Assembly (NCBI GenBank): GCA_900404475.1
Contig: OUQQ01000326.1
Location: forward strand, 1 to 22,045
Length of the DNA: 22,045 nucleotides
DNA from: Spongospora subterranea
Lineage: Eukaryota; Endomyxa; Phytomyxea; Plasmodiophorida; Plasmodiophoridae
Reading direction: 5' to 3'
Made by a program: the position numbers and the translations under genes. The notes under the pieces were generated by a model, which searched no databases, had not been told where the DNA came from, and saw nothing but the letters and a program-made list of their open reading frames with translations. Shown here piece after piece: positions 1 to 9,718 of this stretch (position 1 is the stretch's first letter; every line of letters begins with the position of its first letter).

Positions 1-731
1 GTTTTCGCCTACCCCGCTGCGGAAATTTGCGCGCCCGATTTTCCGTGCGCATATGTACACTGTGTTGGGAGGTACAGTATATACACAGATTTTTGCTCTA
101 CCCGCTAGACATTTAAAGCCGTTGCCCCTGCCACTTTCTCCCTGGCTGACGCGTTGAAGTTTGGCAGAAAAATTCATGATCCTGGCCCCCTCCTTATCTG
201 AAAAAAGCTGCGCAAGTACATCGAGGGGGGGCAGGTCAACGTGGTTGACGGTACAGCTGAGATGTAGAAGTGCGTTGGATTGTGAAATTACTGCAAAGCG
301 ATGTCTAGCAATATTCGTTCTGGGAGACCTATTACCAGTGCTGGCACGACACCTAATCTTATTGATATGCACTTTGATTGCAAATCTGATTAATCACTCT
401 GCTACAATCTTGTCGACAGGCCAACGTGTGTGCGATCTACGTCAAATGGCGTTAGTTTGGTCGTCTAGGTTATTTCACTGCTTAGTTGTTTTTCCAGCAC
501 TTCCTAGAGCTAGTTGGGTAGAAACAAGACGTCCAGACTCCGGAGGTGTGCCAACCCAAATGGTTGAGTCATGCACTTCCGGTCGTGCAGGGTCATGGCG
601 CAATATCACACCGTGACAGGATCAACTAGTTCCGGAGGTGGTAGATTCGCCGCGTCCTCAGGGCGTCCTGTTCATTCTCCAATCTAGTTTTAATCCAGTA
701 GCGAATATATTCAGCTTCTCCCATTCCCGTC
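1..731. other. Gene-free left flank and promoter of the VHL-like gene
   Basis: No gene is supported here. A frame is open from 161 to 616 on the plus strand, but it begins with TTG and reads as serine-, arginine- and cysteine-rich sequence with no recognisable motif, domain or splice structure. The last roughly 100 bp before the ATG at 732 must contain the promoter of the following gene; I see no clear TATA box. Confidence 0.5.
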
Positions 732-1475
732 ATGTCGACCACGATCCCCGTCTACCAGCCTCTGCTATCTGACCTACCCACGATCACGCCTCCTGCCCGC
801 CGACGCAATCTCATCTACGCCATTGCCGTCGTGTTGCTGATCTCCTGCATTGGCCTCCTCGCTTATTTCGTATTCGTTCCGAACAAGATGACCCATCCCG
901 CAATCACTATCGTTAATCGACGAACTGGCGATATCGAGGTATTCCAGATATTCTCCGACGGATGTGAACGGTTCGCAGGACGGCTCTCCACGGGAGACGT
1001 TGTCGCCGTGTACGCCTCCGTCGCCGGCGGCTATATCGTCCGCAATGCTGTCGACGAGTCCGTCCTCCTGTATTCGGTTGGAGAGAAGCACCCGACCCAT
1101 ATTGAGATCCACGATGGGGAACACGAAACCAACGACAAACCGTTGGATCTTGTGGCGTCCACTGAAGGTCCTCCTACCGATGTCATGTTCTGTAATCGTG
1201 AACGCCACGACGTGGTTCTATCATGGGTAGATTTTGATGGGAAAGCAAAGGCGCTTGAACGTATCAGAATTGGGCGATCCGTGAACATCAGCACGTTCGT
1301 AAATCACGTGTTCACGATGACGGACGCCTTCTCGAAAAAGTTGATCGTCCAGGTGACGATCCATCCCAAGACGAAATACATCGGGACACGTGGTGTTGAG
1401 GACGCGGCCGAGACTATTCAGGTATCTGCCGAGACCCAGACCGATCGGTACGTGAAGGTGATTTGTCAGAATTAA
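732..1475 (+). CDS. Single-pass membrane protein with two VHL beta-like domains
   Basis: Single-exon gene of 247 aa starting at the ATG at 732. Residues 1-25 are a proline-rich tail ending in RRR. Residues 28-49 form one hydrophobic membrane helix. By the positive-inside rule the tail is cytosolic and residues 53-247 lie in the lumen or outside. The C-terminal part holds two similar blocks. Block 2 (about 151-205) has VMFCNR (151-156), VVLSW (161-165), FDG (168-170), His192 and DA (198-199), in the order and spacing I recall for the beta domain of the von Hippel-Lindau protein (IFCNR, VVLPVW, FDG, H115, DA). Block 1 (about 57-116) has IVNRRTG, a partial SDG and VRNAVDES at matching places. 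No elongin-binding alpha domain is seen. Lumenal VHL-like domains would not be expected to form a cytosolic E3 ligase, so a protein- or glycan-binding role is more likely. The fold call is by eye. Confidence 0.75.
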   Translation: MSTTIPVYQPLLSDLPTITPPARRRNLIYAIAVVLLISCIGLLAYFVFVPNKMTHPAITIVNRRTGDIEVFQIFSDGCERFAGRLSTGDVVAVYASVAGGYIVRNAVDESVLLYSVGEKHPTHIEIHDGEHETNDKPLDLVASTEGPPTDVMFCNRERHDVVLSWVDFDGKAKALERIRIGRSVNISTFVNHVFTMTDAFSKKLIVQVTIHPKTKYIGTRGVEDAAETIQVSAETQTDRYVKVICQN

Positions 1476-1574
1476 AACGCTGTTGACAATTGTGGTTCGT
1501 AGCTCGTAAGCTGTTCCTCTAGCTGTCGACATATCTCTTCCTCCACTGTAAGATTCTATGTCTACGGTTTTCTA

Positions 1575-1580
1575 AATAAA
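1575..1580 (+). terminator. Poly(A) signal AATAAA of the VHL-like gene
   Basis: Perfect AATAAA about 100 bp after the stop at 1475, in an AT-rich stretch. Confidence 0.5.
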
Positions 1581-2180
1581 ATTGTTCAACTGGACTTCGT
1601 GAAAAAACCTGTGCTGGTGCGCTGTTGGAGGTTAGGGGTAGGAATTACCTGGCAATAGATGCGGCTTGAAATGGTAATTAATGATGAATATTCTAATATT
1701 CATCGTTTTGCCATTGACATCCAATTTACCACTTGATAAGAGATACTCATGAGGGAGATCACATCACTCGAATTCATTCATATGGACTTTGACGAATTAT
1801 CCATCATTGCTCGCTTTCTACGGTTCCTTCACATATATAATAGAATAGGGAGGGCAGCGGCCCATTATTACTATGTAGTATGTACAGCAAAATATACCTG
1901 CATGAAAATTTCTACGCGAAACCGACCGGATGGCACAGCTCAGTTCAACACACGACCATGGCTGATAATTCCGCTAAATTTGGCGCCAAATCCATACCTG
2001 TATCTTGTTATGACTCAGAGTAAGTTGAAGGGGTAGCCCGCTCTAAGTCAGTGTAGTTGATGGTGCGCAACCCATTTCAATGTGTTAATACATTATCGGC
2101 ACCGAACGTTGATTTCAGGTTTTGAAAGCGAACCTGTTTGGGATTCTCAGGGGGCTGAGGGTCAGCCTATACCCATCACC
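1581..2180. other. Intergenic region and promoter of the CAP-G gene
   Basis: This AT-rich stretch separates two plus-strand genes. A 95-codon frame at 1749-2036 starts with ATG but contains no recognisable motif and has an unlikely tyrosine- and arginine-rich composition, so I do not call it. A 22-nt palindrome lies at 1683-1704 and is listed separately. Confidence 0.45.
1683..1704. repeat. Perfect inverted repeat with 10-bp arms
   Basis: GATGAATATT, two bases, then AATATTCATC. It lies between the VHL-like gene and the CAP-G gene, about 480 bp before the CAP-G start. It could be a protein-binding site or a chance AT-rich palindrome. Confidence 0.5.
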
Positions 2181-5100
2181 ATGTCCGAAACCGAGGACGT
2201 GGCCAACGCTTTGACCGAAACCAGTAAATCGTTCGGTGCTCATGGCAGGTGGGTCAAGGAGCTGGTGGCTGCATTCGAACGGTATGCTATATTGCTGGCA
2301 TTATGGCAGAGACTGGTCACCGAATTGGTTCAGGTCTCCAAAAGATTTGATGTCGGCTCTCCTACCTCAAATTTACCGTGTCCTGCTTGTGTTCAAACGA
2401 CAACCTTCAGTGGAACGGGTCATTTTGTTCATCTGCCGACTTGCAGTGGAACCGGTCCAAGACCTGGAATTGAATGGAAGAATGGCCAGCGTTATCATCC
2501 AGAGTTTATTGCGCTTTCATAATGCCAAAGACAAAGCAGTTCGATTCCGGGTATTGTTCTTTCAATTTCAACAATTGAACACCATCTTTGATACCCTTTT
2601 TTAGGTTTGCCAAATTATTGGGGTACTTTTGAGTAAATTAACCGACGATTCTGGATTAACGGATGAAATTCTTGACGAGATACAGAAATCAATGGTTCTG
2701 AGAATAAAAGACAAGGTGCGTGTCGCTGAATTTCAGTTCTTATCTTGTTTTTCGTTAATTTTAATGCAAGGTTGCGGCTGTGCGCGCTATGGCATGCTCT
2801 TGCTTGTCACGACTGCAAGATCCCAACGATGCCAAGGACCCTGTTCTGGCATCACTATTACATGCCATGGATCACGATTCCAGCAATATTGTTCGCAAGG
2901 CGGCGTTAGCTCATGTGGGCATCTCGAAGCTGATATTACCTCATATTCTATTGCGAATTAAAGACACTAGTTCTGACGTTCGGATCGCAGCCTTCAACAG
3001 TACGCTGCGAGTTTCGACATATCTTTCACCTGTTTTTGACGCCCATTTTTCCAGTATGTGCGGAAAAAGTGGCCATGAAGGCGTTGAGTATTTTTCAACG
3101 CACAACGGTTCTCTATTCTGGATTGATGGACAGGGAAGGCACTGTACGGAAAACCTGCCTGGAGTCGCTCCTTCCCGTGTGGTTATCACAATGCGATAAA
3201 TGTCCTATCAAGCTGCTGTCTTCCCTCGACGTCCAGGAGTACGAGAAGGAATGCGAGGCGATATGTAAATGCTGTTTATCCCCCAATATGCAGCCCCCCG
3301 TTAGTTCAATCAACTTCGATCTTGGCAATTATCGAATCATCCACGTTTCAGTTGGATATTGATTTTTCCTTCGACGGTGGGGACGCGCTGTCTTCTGAAA
3401 AAGCGCTTTTTTGGCGAGTTTATAGCCAGAGACTGTACAAGTCGGAAAACTTCGATCTTATTGAATCAGGTGAGAGTATTGAGCTTGCATCTTCTGTTTC
3501 TAAGCGCACAGTACAGTATTTCCGGAGCCTATACAATTTGTCGAAGTTCTTCAACGCTACAAAGACAATGTGTTCGTTTCCATTCAACTTCTGAAAATTT
3601 GTTCTTCGTACGCTTTTTGAAGCTCTATCGATGGTCCTTATCTCAGCGTTGGCTAGTCTAGAGATTGATGAAGCTGGCCGTGTTGCTTTAAGCACCCTAT
3701 TCCTGGACTGGCTGCGTTCAGACACGATTGACATTTCTTTGATTGGCCCAGTCGTATCTGCACTTCATCGTATCATGGTGAGGAAGGGCATGGCTTCTGA
3801 AGGTGAATCGGAATTTGTGACCAGCTCGCTGTATGTATTCGTCTCCCCATATCAACCACCGTTAACGTGACTCCTTCAAATTTACAGGCTTGTTTTGGCT
3901 GATCTTCGTGATCCACTGGAAGAATTATCGCCACACGAGGACCAAAATGCTCAAACTAGAATTGAAGCAGAGGCACTGGAAAATCGGTTTCATGCTCTGA
4001 CCATTGATCTGGAAACTGCTCAAAACTTGAAATCAGGTACGATTTCCTAATGGTCACAAACAACGTTCGGGGTTATTTACTCTGATATTCAGAACTGCTG
4101 CGGCATGATAGATGTGACGAAGCCGAGGAGCAAAGCAATCTTATCTCGATAATCGAAAGTGAAATGGATCAGATCGACGCCGAACTAAGTTCTAAAGACT
4201 TTCAGGTCCATAATAAGTTGTTAAGGCTTGTAACCGTTGCATCAGCAATGTTGCAGCATATTCGCTCAACTCCATTTTCTGGTCGGTTTCTCATAGCCCT
4301 TGGTTGGAGTTGTCATGCGCTCATGAGATAACAGGGTTGATGGATTTGGGCGAGAGCACCATATTCCCTGCTCTTCGTCACGAATCGCCAATAGTTAGGT
4401 GCACAATAGTTTCATAGATTGTTCGGGCTTTTGTAACTGATAGACTTCATAGAGAAGAAGCGTTCCATTGTTTATGTTTATATCTAATATTAGATCAAGA
4501 GACTGCCAAAGTCTACTCGAACATGTTCGTTCAAGCAATCCGCAATGACGTTCCCGCGGTTCAGGTTTCCGCAATCAAAGCCTGTTTCGATCTTCTGCTT
4601 GTTCACAACTTCACTGCAGATCCCTTAATGAAAGAGTTAGTTTTTTTACCATTCAATTGCAGCTCTGGTTGCTCAGTCATCCTCCCAGCATGTTGGACTG
4701 CTTAGCGGAATGCTTAAACTCAGACGACGCCGATATCCGCACAGCGGCTGGACAAGGTTGCCAAATAGTTGCCTGCGAAAAATATGTGCTGAGTTCTACC
4801 AGGATTTTCCAAATTATTTTATTTTAACCGGGTTACTGACGTCAACGTTTTTGCAACTTTGGTGGTAATGTTATTCAACCCAATAGTAAGACAATTTTGT
4901 TTGACAGATAAGGCGTTGCTCATGTGATATGAAACAGACCGAGGACGATATCGAACTTCGGCAAACTCTATCGGTGTTTTTTCCTGTTTATTCTCAACAT
5001 TGTCAGAGCAATAGGCAAGTTCTTGAAGATTCCATTATGCCAGTTGTTCGAATTATTTGCAATGCGCCCAAGTCCTCACCCTTGCGACAAATTCCCTCTT

Positions 5101-7057
5101 CTCAGGTATTTGGTTTTCAATTTGGCGCCTTTTAGTTTTGATAGGTCAATTAATTTTTAGGTTATTCCATTTCTTTTATACCTGATTAATGATGTGGAGT
5201 CGGATTTACATTCAATAGCCTTTGCTATCACAGCAGACCTACTCTCCAAAGCGGGAAACGCCACTACTGACAAGTTTCTAACGCATTCGCTCGTATTGCT
5301 GCCAGTAAAGACAATGAGCGCTGATCAATTACAAGTTTGATGCACTTTCACTCTGCTTTTGTATTCTCAACGCTTATGTAGGATTTGGCATTAGTTGCTT
5401 CTCAAATCGAACCGGAGATTACTGATAAGGTGGCCTTAAAATCCCTCGCCAAATTCCTATCATCGGTGCAGTCTCTTGTTAGCGTTGCTACAGAGAATGG
5501 AGATACTCTCAATGAGCACGAAATTATTCCCGTAAATGGTATAATTCTGTTCTGGAAAACTTGTAACATTCATCAGGTTCGTGACGTCCCCACCATAAGC
5601 AACGCAGACTCTGGATGCAGCTCAAATGACGAAATGGGAATTCGCGTATGTTAATCTATGTTTTATTTATGTGGGAATTTGCTGATTTGTGATCATCCTA
5701 GGTCAGAAGGAAGAAACAACATAAGGTCCATAAAGGTTAACGGAAGCACATTGCTCGGTCGAGCTCTTCTCATGTCCGTTTCTTTAGCGAAATCAAAATT
5801 GAATACCAGCTTACTGGAAACGGAAGAAGACACAGAACGGTTGCCCGGGGTTGATGTCGGGCACGGTCAACTTGTTCAGGAAGTTGCTGATGAAAGTGTT
5901 ATGCCAGACTCTCAAATTGGTCTGTCTGATATCTCTTCACATGAAGTGAATATCGACGAAGCAGCACCTCTTCAGCCTGTCTGTATTGTGTAAACTACCT
6001 CATTGGTTCGAAATTTGTTGACCGCACTTAGGATGAATCGCGAAGCTGTGGTAGCAGAAGGCGTCAACGCTCCCCGTCAACAGATTCCGAGTCAGCTTCC
6101 CCTCCGCCGAAATCACCTGATAAATTACCAGCGTCGCCGTCAAATATTACTTCCGGCGATTGCTCTTCCCCGTCATCGTCAAAGGTGAATGCTTCACGTA
6201 TTGTATCTGCGGTCCATAACGGCTCTCAATAGGACGCTGATGATGGAGGTCGTGAGATCCGCAAACCTCAGGTTTTTTTCACGCCAAGGAAGGTGCCAGT
6301 AAAGCGACAAAAAAAGGTTGACCCGGCCGTCAAGACACCTTATGCTCACATCAAGGCCAAAGTAGGGTCGTTGCCGGCGAGACAACGTCTTGCGAAACCA
6401 TCTACACCGGCCGTTGAAACCGTCAGTAAACCCAAACCTAGAACCCGGAAACCCCTTGTCGAATCTGCCGAGCCACATCGCAAAATTACAGAGCCTGTAA
6501 CCAGCCCAGTAATCCGGCGAACGTTGAGTTCGACTTCAAAAAGGTTGCCAGCCGGGTCACCATTGGTTACTCGCAGCGAGCGTCTGGCGACTGGTAAAAA
6601 GCCTAAGGTCGGCAACCCATCAACGAGCAACAAGCTGGAGGCGCCCCGTTCTCGTTCCACTCGCCCTGCTAGGCCCAGATTGCCACTCACCGCTGAGGAA
6701 CCGAAATCCCAGCCGTCGAAGGCCACAAAATCTTCCGTCAAATCAAAGGCAACAGGGAAAACTGCACCAAGAGCGCCCCAAGAGCAAAGGAATCCAAACA
6801 TTCCAGTAGCCCTCATCATCAAGATACCTCAACGGAAACTGATTTGTTTGCGATAACAGGCCGGGGCGGAGACCCAGCTAAAAAATTCCAGGCTTCTGGA
6901 GCAAATTGATGCGGAGTTGAACTCGTCAGAGCCTCAATCAAAATCGCGCCTCATTATGTCGTCGCTTGTTGACGAAATTGACGATTTATTAAGGTATTTA
7001 AGATGTACTTCGACTTTCAAATAACTTGTTGATCAATTTCTTCGCCTTAGTGATTAG
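2181..7057 (+). CDS. NCAPG: Condensin complex subunit 3 (CAP-G/Ycg1), 24 exons
   Basis: HEAT-repeat subunit of condensin, which binds the kleisin and DNA during chromosome compaction. Exons: 2181-2281, 2334-2550, 2605-2715, 2771-2999, 3055-3299, 3352-3469, 3517-3600, 3647-3830, 3888-4036, 4093-4281, 4335-4398, 4453-4635, 4689-4756, 4803-4864, 4908-5105, 5161-5334, 5382-5531, 5577-5645, 5702-5735, 5788-5987, 6032-6184, 6233-6805, 6860-6993, 7051-7057. All 23 introns are GT-AG and 43-57 nt, and the 3696 coding bases give 1231 aa with no internal stop. Family hallmarks in order: FKRQPSVERVI, AVRFRVC, RIKDK, LSRLQDP, AEKVAMKALSI, FPEPIQF, a coiled-coil ALE segment, ELRQTLSVFFP (685-694) and NAPKSSPL (720-727). 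Residues after about 865 are a Ser/Pro/Lys/Arg-rich tail. Uncertain points: the acceptor of exon 13 could be 4676 (four more residues), and without the last splice the frame stops at 7024. The start is the first ATG leading into this frame. Confidence 0.93.
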
Positions 7058-7082
7058 AGATTCCCTTTTGTTCGACTTCTCA

Positions 7083-7088
7083 AATAAA
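7083..7088 (+). terminator. Poly(A) signal AATAAA of the CAP-G gene
   Basis: AATAAA followed by a run of A, 26 nt after the proposed TAG at 7055-7057. Its position supports the spliced end of the gene. It falls in the short gap to the convergent SAP30-like gene. Confidence 0.6.
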
Positions 7089-7118
7089 AAAAAATTGAAT
7101 GGATGCCCGCTGCGCTAA

Positions 7119-7829
7119 TCACGTCTGGGCGTTTGCAATCCGTTCATGGTCTTCGCGCCGTAGCTTATTTAGGAATGCAGTGATCACGTCGGCGTCTTTC
7201 AGACTTGGATTACACGCGAAATGCTTCGTCACCTCATTGATCAGCTCAAGTTTGCGCACGTCCTTTCTGGTGCTTAGCCGAAAATGGCGCCCATACGCCA
7301 TTAACGACGCCACCTGTAATTTGGAGAAGTCGACGGCGACCGATGGAAAGTCGTCGTTCCGATGTTTCCTGATTTCGCCTGTTGGCTTCTCCTTCATTAA
7401 AAGCGCTCGTTTGCTCTTTCGTGGTTTAATGTCGTCCATCATCATCAACGTGCCAGATTCGCTAGGCCGTTTCCCAGGTCGTGTTCCTAACGAAATCAAC
7501 TGCTCAGTAGATACACTGTCAAGTGTAACGTCACTTGCCATGACCCATGGCCCATAACATGTGGCCCAGTTCGATGGCGATAGCGGTCCATCACCCAACC
7601 GCAACTGAATTGCGGGCTCGCTCACCAGATTTGATTTTTTCCTTATCACCGGAAGAATTCTGAAGCAATTACAACTGTCTGCGGATAGCAGACGATTATC
7701 TGCCGCCATCGTATTGCGTAGCAAATTGATCCGATGGCCAGGAGGGATTATCACGTCCAACGATTGTCCTGATCGATGGTTTCGACCGATTTTCTTGTTC
7801 CAAAGCCGTCCATTTTCAGCATTCTGCAT
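7119..7829 (-). CDS. SAP30: SAP30-like Sin3-binding protein
   Basis: Single-exon gene of 236 aa. The C-terminal region (166-226) matches the Sin3-binding domain of SAP30 as I know it: VDFSKLQVASL, then YGRHFRL, a basic stretch, LINEVTKHFACNP and ADVITAFL. In the Sin3 histone deacetylase complex this domain binds a PAH repeat of Sin3, so the protein should act in the nucleus in transcriptional repression. The N-terminal 165 residues lack an obvious Cys/His zinc finger like that of animal SAP30. They contain a basic patch, KPRKSKRALLMKEK (about 134-147), that could be a nuclear signal. The stop lies 61 bp from the end of the convergent CAP-G gene, so their 3' UTRs must overlap or be very short. 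The ATG at 7829 is the first in frame after a stop at 7845-7847. Confidence 0.8.
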   Translation of the reverse strand: MQNAENGRLWNKKIGRNHRSGQSLDVIIPPGHRINLLRNTMAADNRLLSADSCNCFRILPVIRKKSNLVSEPAIQLRLGDGPLSPSNWATCYGPWVMASDVTLDSVSTEQLISLGTRPGKRPSESGTLMMMDDIKPRKSKRALLMKEKPTGEIRKHRNDDFPSVAVDFSKLQVASLMAYGRHFRLSTRKDVRKLELINEVTKHFACNPSLKDADVITAFLNKLRREDHERIANAQT

Positions 7830-8071
7830 TTTCCCCTCCTGCTCTCAGGAATTTTGAGACAGCTTCATCGAAATGGCCAAGAAATTCCATCTGCTCTCAA
7901 TTTCGGCAAGCTGACCGACCTGCTCATGCAAAATTTTAGGGACCTCCTTGATATACCTCCACATCTTCAGCATGTCAAGTTTGTTGGAGGTAAGGTTGTT
8001 GGGTCGCCAATTATTCGTCGAGATCCTATTCGAAAAGAGGGTTCGCCATTCGATGGCGCCATTGCTGAAAA
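7830..8071. other. Upstream region of the SAP30-like gene
   Basis: Presumed promoter of the SAP30-like gene. A minus-strand frame at 7845-8081 is open and in phase with the downstream gene but ends in TGA. It shows no motif and overlaps the foldback arm, so I treat it as chance or transposon-derived. Confidence 0.4.
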
Positions 8072-8228
8072 TTGCTTCCATCGAAGATGGGTACTAACGC
8101 CCGTTCTTTGTCGCTCCTAGCGGATGATTCTGAAACACTTAATCTTATTTCTGATTCAGGAAGAGTCCAGTTTATTCCGCCAGGAGCGACAAAGAAAGGG
8201 GGTTAGTACCCAGCTTTGATGGAAGCAA
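8072..8228. repeat. Foldback: 53-bp inverted repeat around a 51-bp loop
   Basis: The left arm is 8072-8124 and the right arm 8176-8228; 48 of 53 positions pair when one arm is reverse-complemented. The outer ends start TTGCTTCCATC and the inner ends finish GCGGA. The loop is 8125-8175. The right arm adjoins a minus-strand Copia fragment, so the structure may come from inverted duplication of retroelement sequence. A short non-autonomous element is the alternative. I see no target site duplication. Confidence 0.85.
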
Positions 8229-8229
8229 G

Positions 8230-8560
8230 TTTGGGCTCATTCCCGTGTTTATCAAATTACGACCGTTGCGGTGGACCTCGGCGATGTGTTCTCCTGTATG
8301 GACTTGTTGTGGTCTGGCGTCGTCGTTACCAGCGACTTCCAGAGCTGATGCAATGGTGGCCATGAATGGTCTTCAATATGTTGAAGTCGATAATGCGGTG
8401 AGTGTCTGTCGTTTCAAACTTCTGAGGATTGGGCCGTTGAACATGACGCCGGTCGTGGAGCGAGTATCGACGATGTGGTTGCTGGCGAAATCGGAGTCCG
8501 CACAGCCAGTTTACTGAATCTGAGGCCGTTGCGAATGGTGCCTTTCAGGTTTCTGATTGA
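8230..8560 (-). pseudogene. Copia retrotransposon RNase H fragment (decayed)
   Basis: On the minus strand, 8553 down to about 8373 reads as the start of a Copia-type RNase H region: LKGTIRNGLRFS, a one-base frameshift, then GCADSDFAS, DTRSTTG, and LKRQTLTALSTSTY followed by a TGA. These match the family pattern of LKGT, GLxFS, ADADFA, RRSTTG and KRQxTVALSTxEAEY. Beyond the stop, the same strand continues as open but poorly recognisable sequence to the foldback. The frameshift and stop show the copy is dead. Reverse transcriptase sequence should lie at higher coordinates, but I could not recognise it. Confidence 0.7.
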
Positions 8561-8849
8561 TTAATGTACGACTTGTCGAGAGTGCGCGGGCAAACGAATC
8601 ACAGATCGGAAGCCAATTTCTCACCATTATCGGGAAAGTTCCGAAACACAATGCAGTCAACCGAAACACACGATCTGATACTATGGGTGTTGAGACAGTT
8701 CATGCCCATTACTGGCTTCCTGTCGCAAAGGAACCCAGTTATGCTCGGTGATTGGCGCTGAATCATGTGATCGGGCACTCTGACACTTAAAGGGCCTATA
8801 GAGATTCCTATACCCAGACACCCATCACTATTTCTTCAGCCGCGACGCC

Positions 8850-9200
8850 ATGTTCGATGAGCAGTCCTGGACCCCTTTGCCAAGAAGACCTGGCAGTAGT
8901 GATGGAGAAGGACCTGCTCATCCCACGAACATCTATCCCCCGTTTGTGATGATGATGACGCCATACCAAAGTCAGATCGGATTCTGTCACCGTTGCAGAC
9001 CGATACCACCCCTGGCCCAGACCGAACGCGACAATGCAGTTCAAGAAGACGGCGATCGTGGAGGCTCTCTGACCACCGCACGTACAACCAGAGCCAACCG
9101 AAGTGGGCGTGCAGAGTCAACTCGCATTCGACGACCTTGGTCGGATTGGCCCCAACAGTCGTATTTCCTGGATGGAGTCAACCCCTTGTGGATATGCTAA
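8850..9200 (+). pseudogene. Possible Copia linker remnant before reverse transcriptase
   Basis: An open plus-strand frame rich in Pro, Arg, Thr and Asp. Near its end it reads ESTRIRRPWSDW, which resembles the STRxRxPPSxW motif commonly found between integrase and reverse transcriptase in Copia polyproteins. Nothing else is recognisable. It lies in the same orientation as the Copia C-terminal fragment that follows, so the two could be parts of one element with the polymerase deleted. This call is weak. Confidence 0.35.
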
Positions 9201-9299
9201 ATCCCAATAGTGTTCATAGGCCATTGGTTCGATGATGAGAGGGGGTTCCCCATACAATATCCCAATCTGTGAATCACAATATGAGGTGCATTGCCATAA

Positions 9300-9508
9300 C
9301 CCACCGATGCCCTAATCAAGCATATCGATGGAAGGGCAGTACGACTGGTACACTCGTGAGCAGGTCAAGGCCAACACAAGGGGAAGTTCGATACTGTGCG
9401 ACCGCCAACAGATGGTCGCAGATATCACAACCAAACCGACCAACACCAACAAGGTTTTATGGTGTCGACATCAGGTCGGGATCAAAAGACTCAGATCGAA
9501 GGGGCGGG
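9300..9508 (+). pseudogene. Copia RNase H C-terminal fragment
   Basis: The plus strand carries the typical end of a Copia polyprotein split over frames: IKHIDGR, then YTREQVKANT, RYCAT in one frame with QQMVADITTKPT in another, then KVLWCRHQVGI. The family pattern is TKHIDVRYHFxREQV, YCxTxxMVADIxTKP and FxxxRxxxG. At least two frameshifts separate the pieces. An LTR-like start follows directly at about 9509. Confidence 0.75.
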
Positions 9509-9718
9509 TTTGATTAAGGGCTGATTCACTTCATGATCGTGATATATACTATTGAGCGAATGGCATTAACCAAGAATTGGGTAAACGAGAAGAGAACTCG
9601 GCAAACTCTTTGAAAGCCAATATATCAGAATTATGATATGAATGAGCCCATAATCCAACACGCCTCCTCCCGTAATCCAGAGCCGATGTCCACTACATAA
9701 ACATTTGCTGGTGTTGGT
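9439..9718. repeat. Two facing Copia ends: polyprotein tail plus LTR start, inverted
   Basis: The sequence 9439-9547 on the plus strand resembles 9718-9620 read on the minus strand. Both begin ACCAACACCA, pass through the KPT-tail region and reach an LTR-like start. The best segment, 9509-9547 against 9658-9620, matches at 31 of 39 positions. On the minus strand the LTR-like start reads TGTTGGATTATGGG (9660 downward), a common form for Copia LTRs. About 72 bp separate the two well-matched arms. I read this as two diverged copies of one family joined 3' end to 3' end. Confidence 0.65.

Noticed and set aside
161..616. Open plus-strand frame of 151 codons
   Set aside because: Starts with TTG, has no domain-like composition, and no splice structure or homologous motif could be seen.
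774..1208. Minus-strand frame of 144 codons opposite the VHL-like gene
   Set aside because: It mirrors the real gene in the antisense direction; composition and lack of motifs mark it as a shadow.
1749..2036. Plus-strand frame of 95 codons beginning with ATG
   Set aside because: No recognisable motif, no neighbouring exon that would join in frame, and unlikely amino-acid composition.
2181..7057. CAP-G region as a decayed pseudogene because of many stops and frame changes
   Set aside because: Every interruption is removed by a 43-57 nt GT-AG intron, and the joined 24 exons close in frame with family motifs in the right order.
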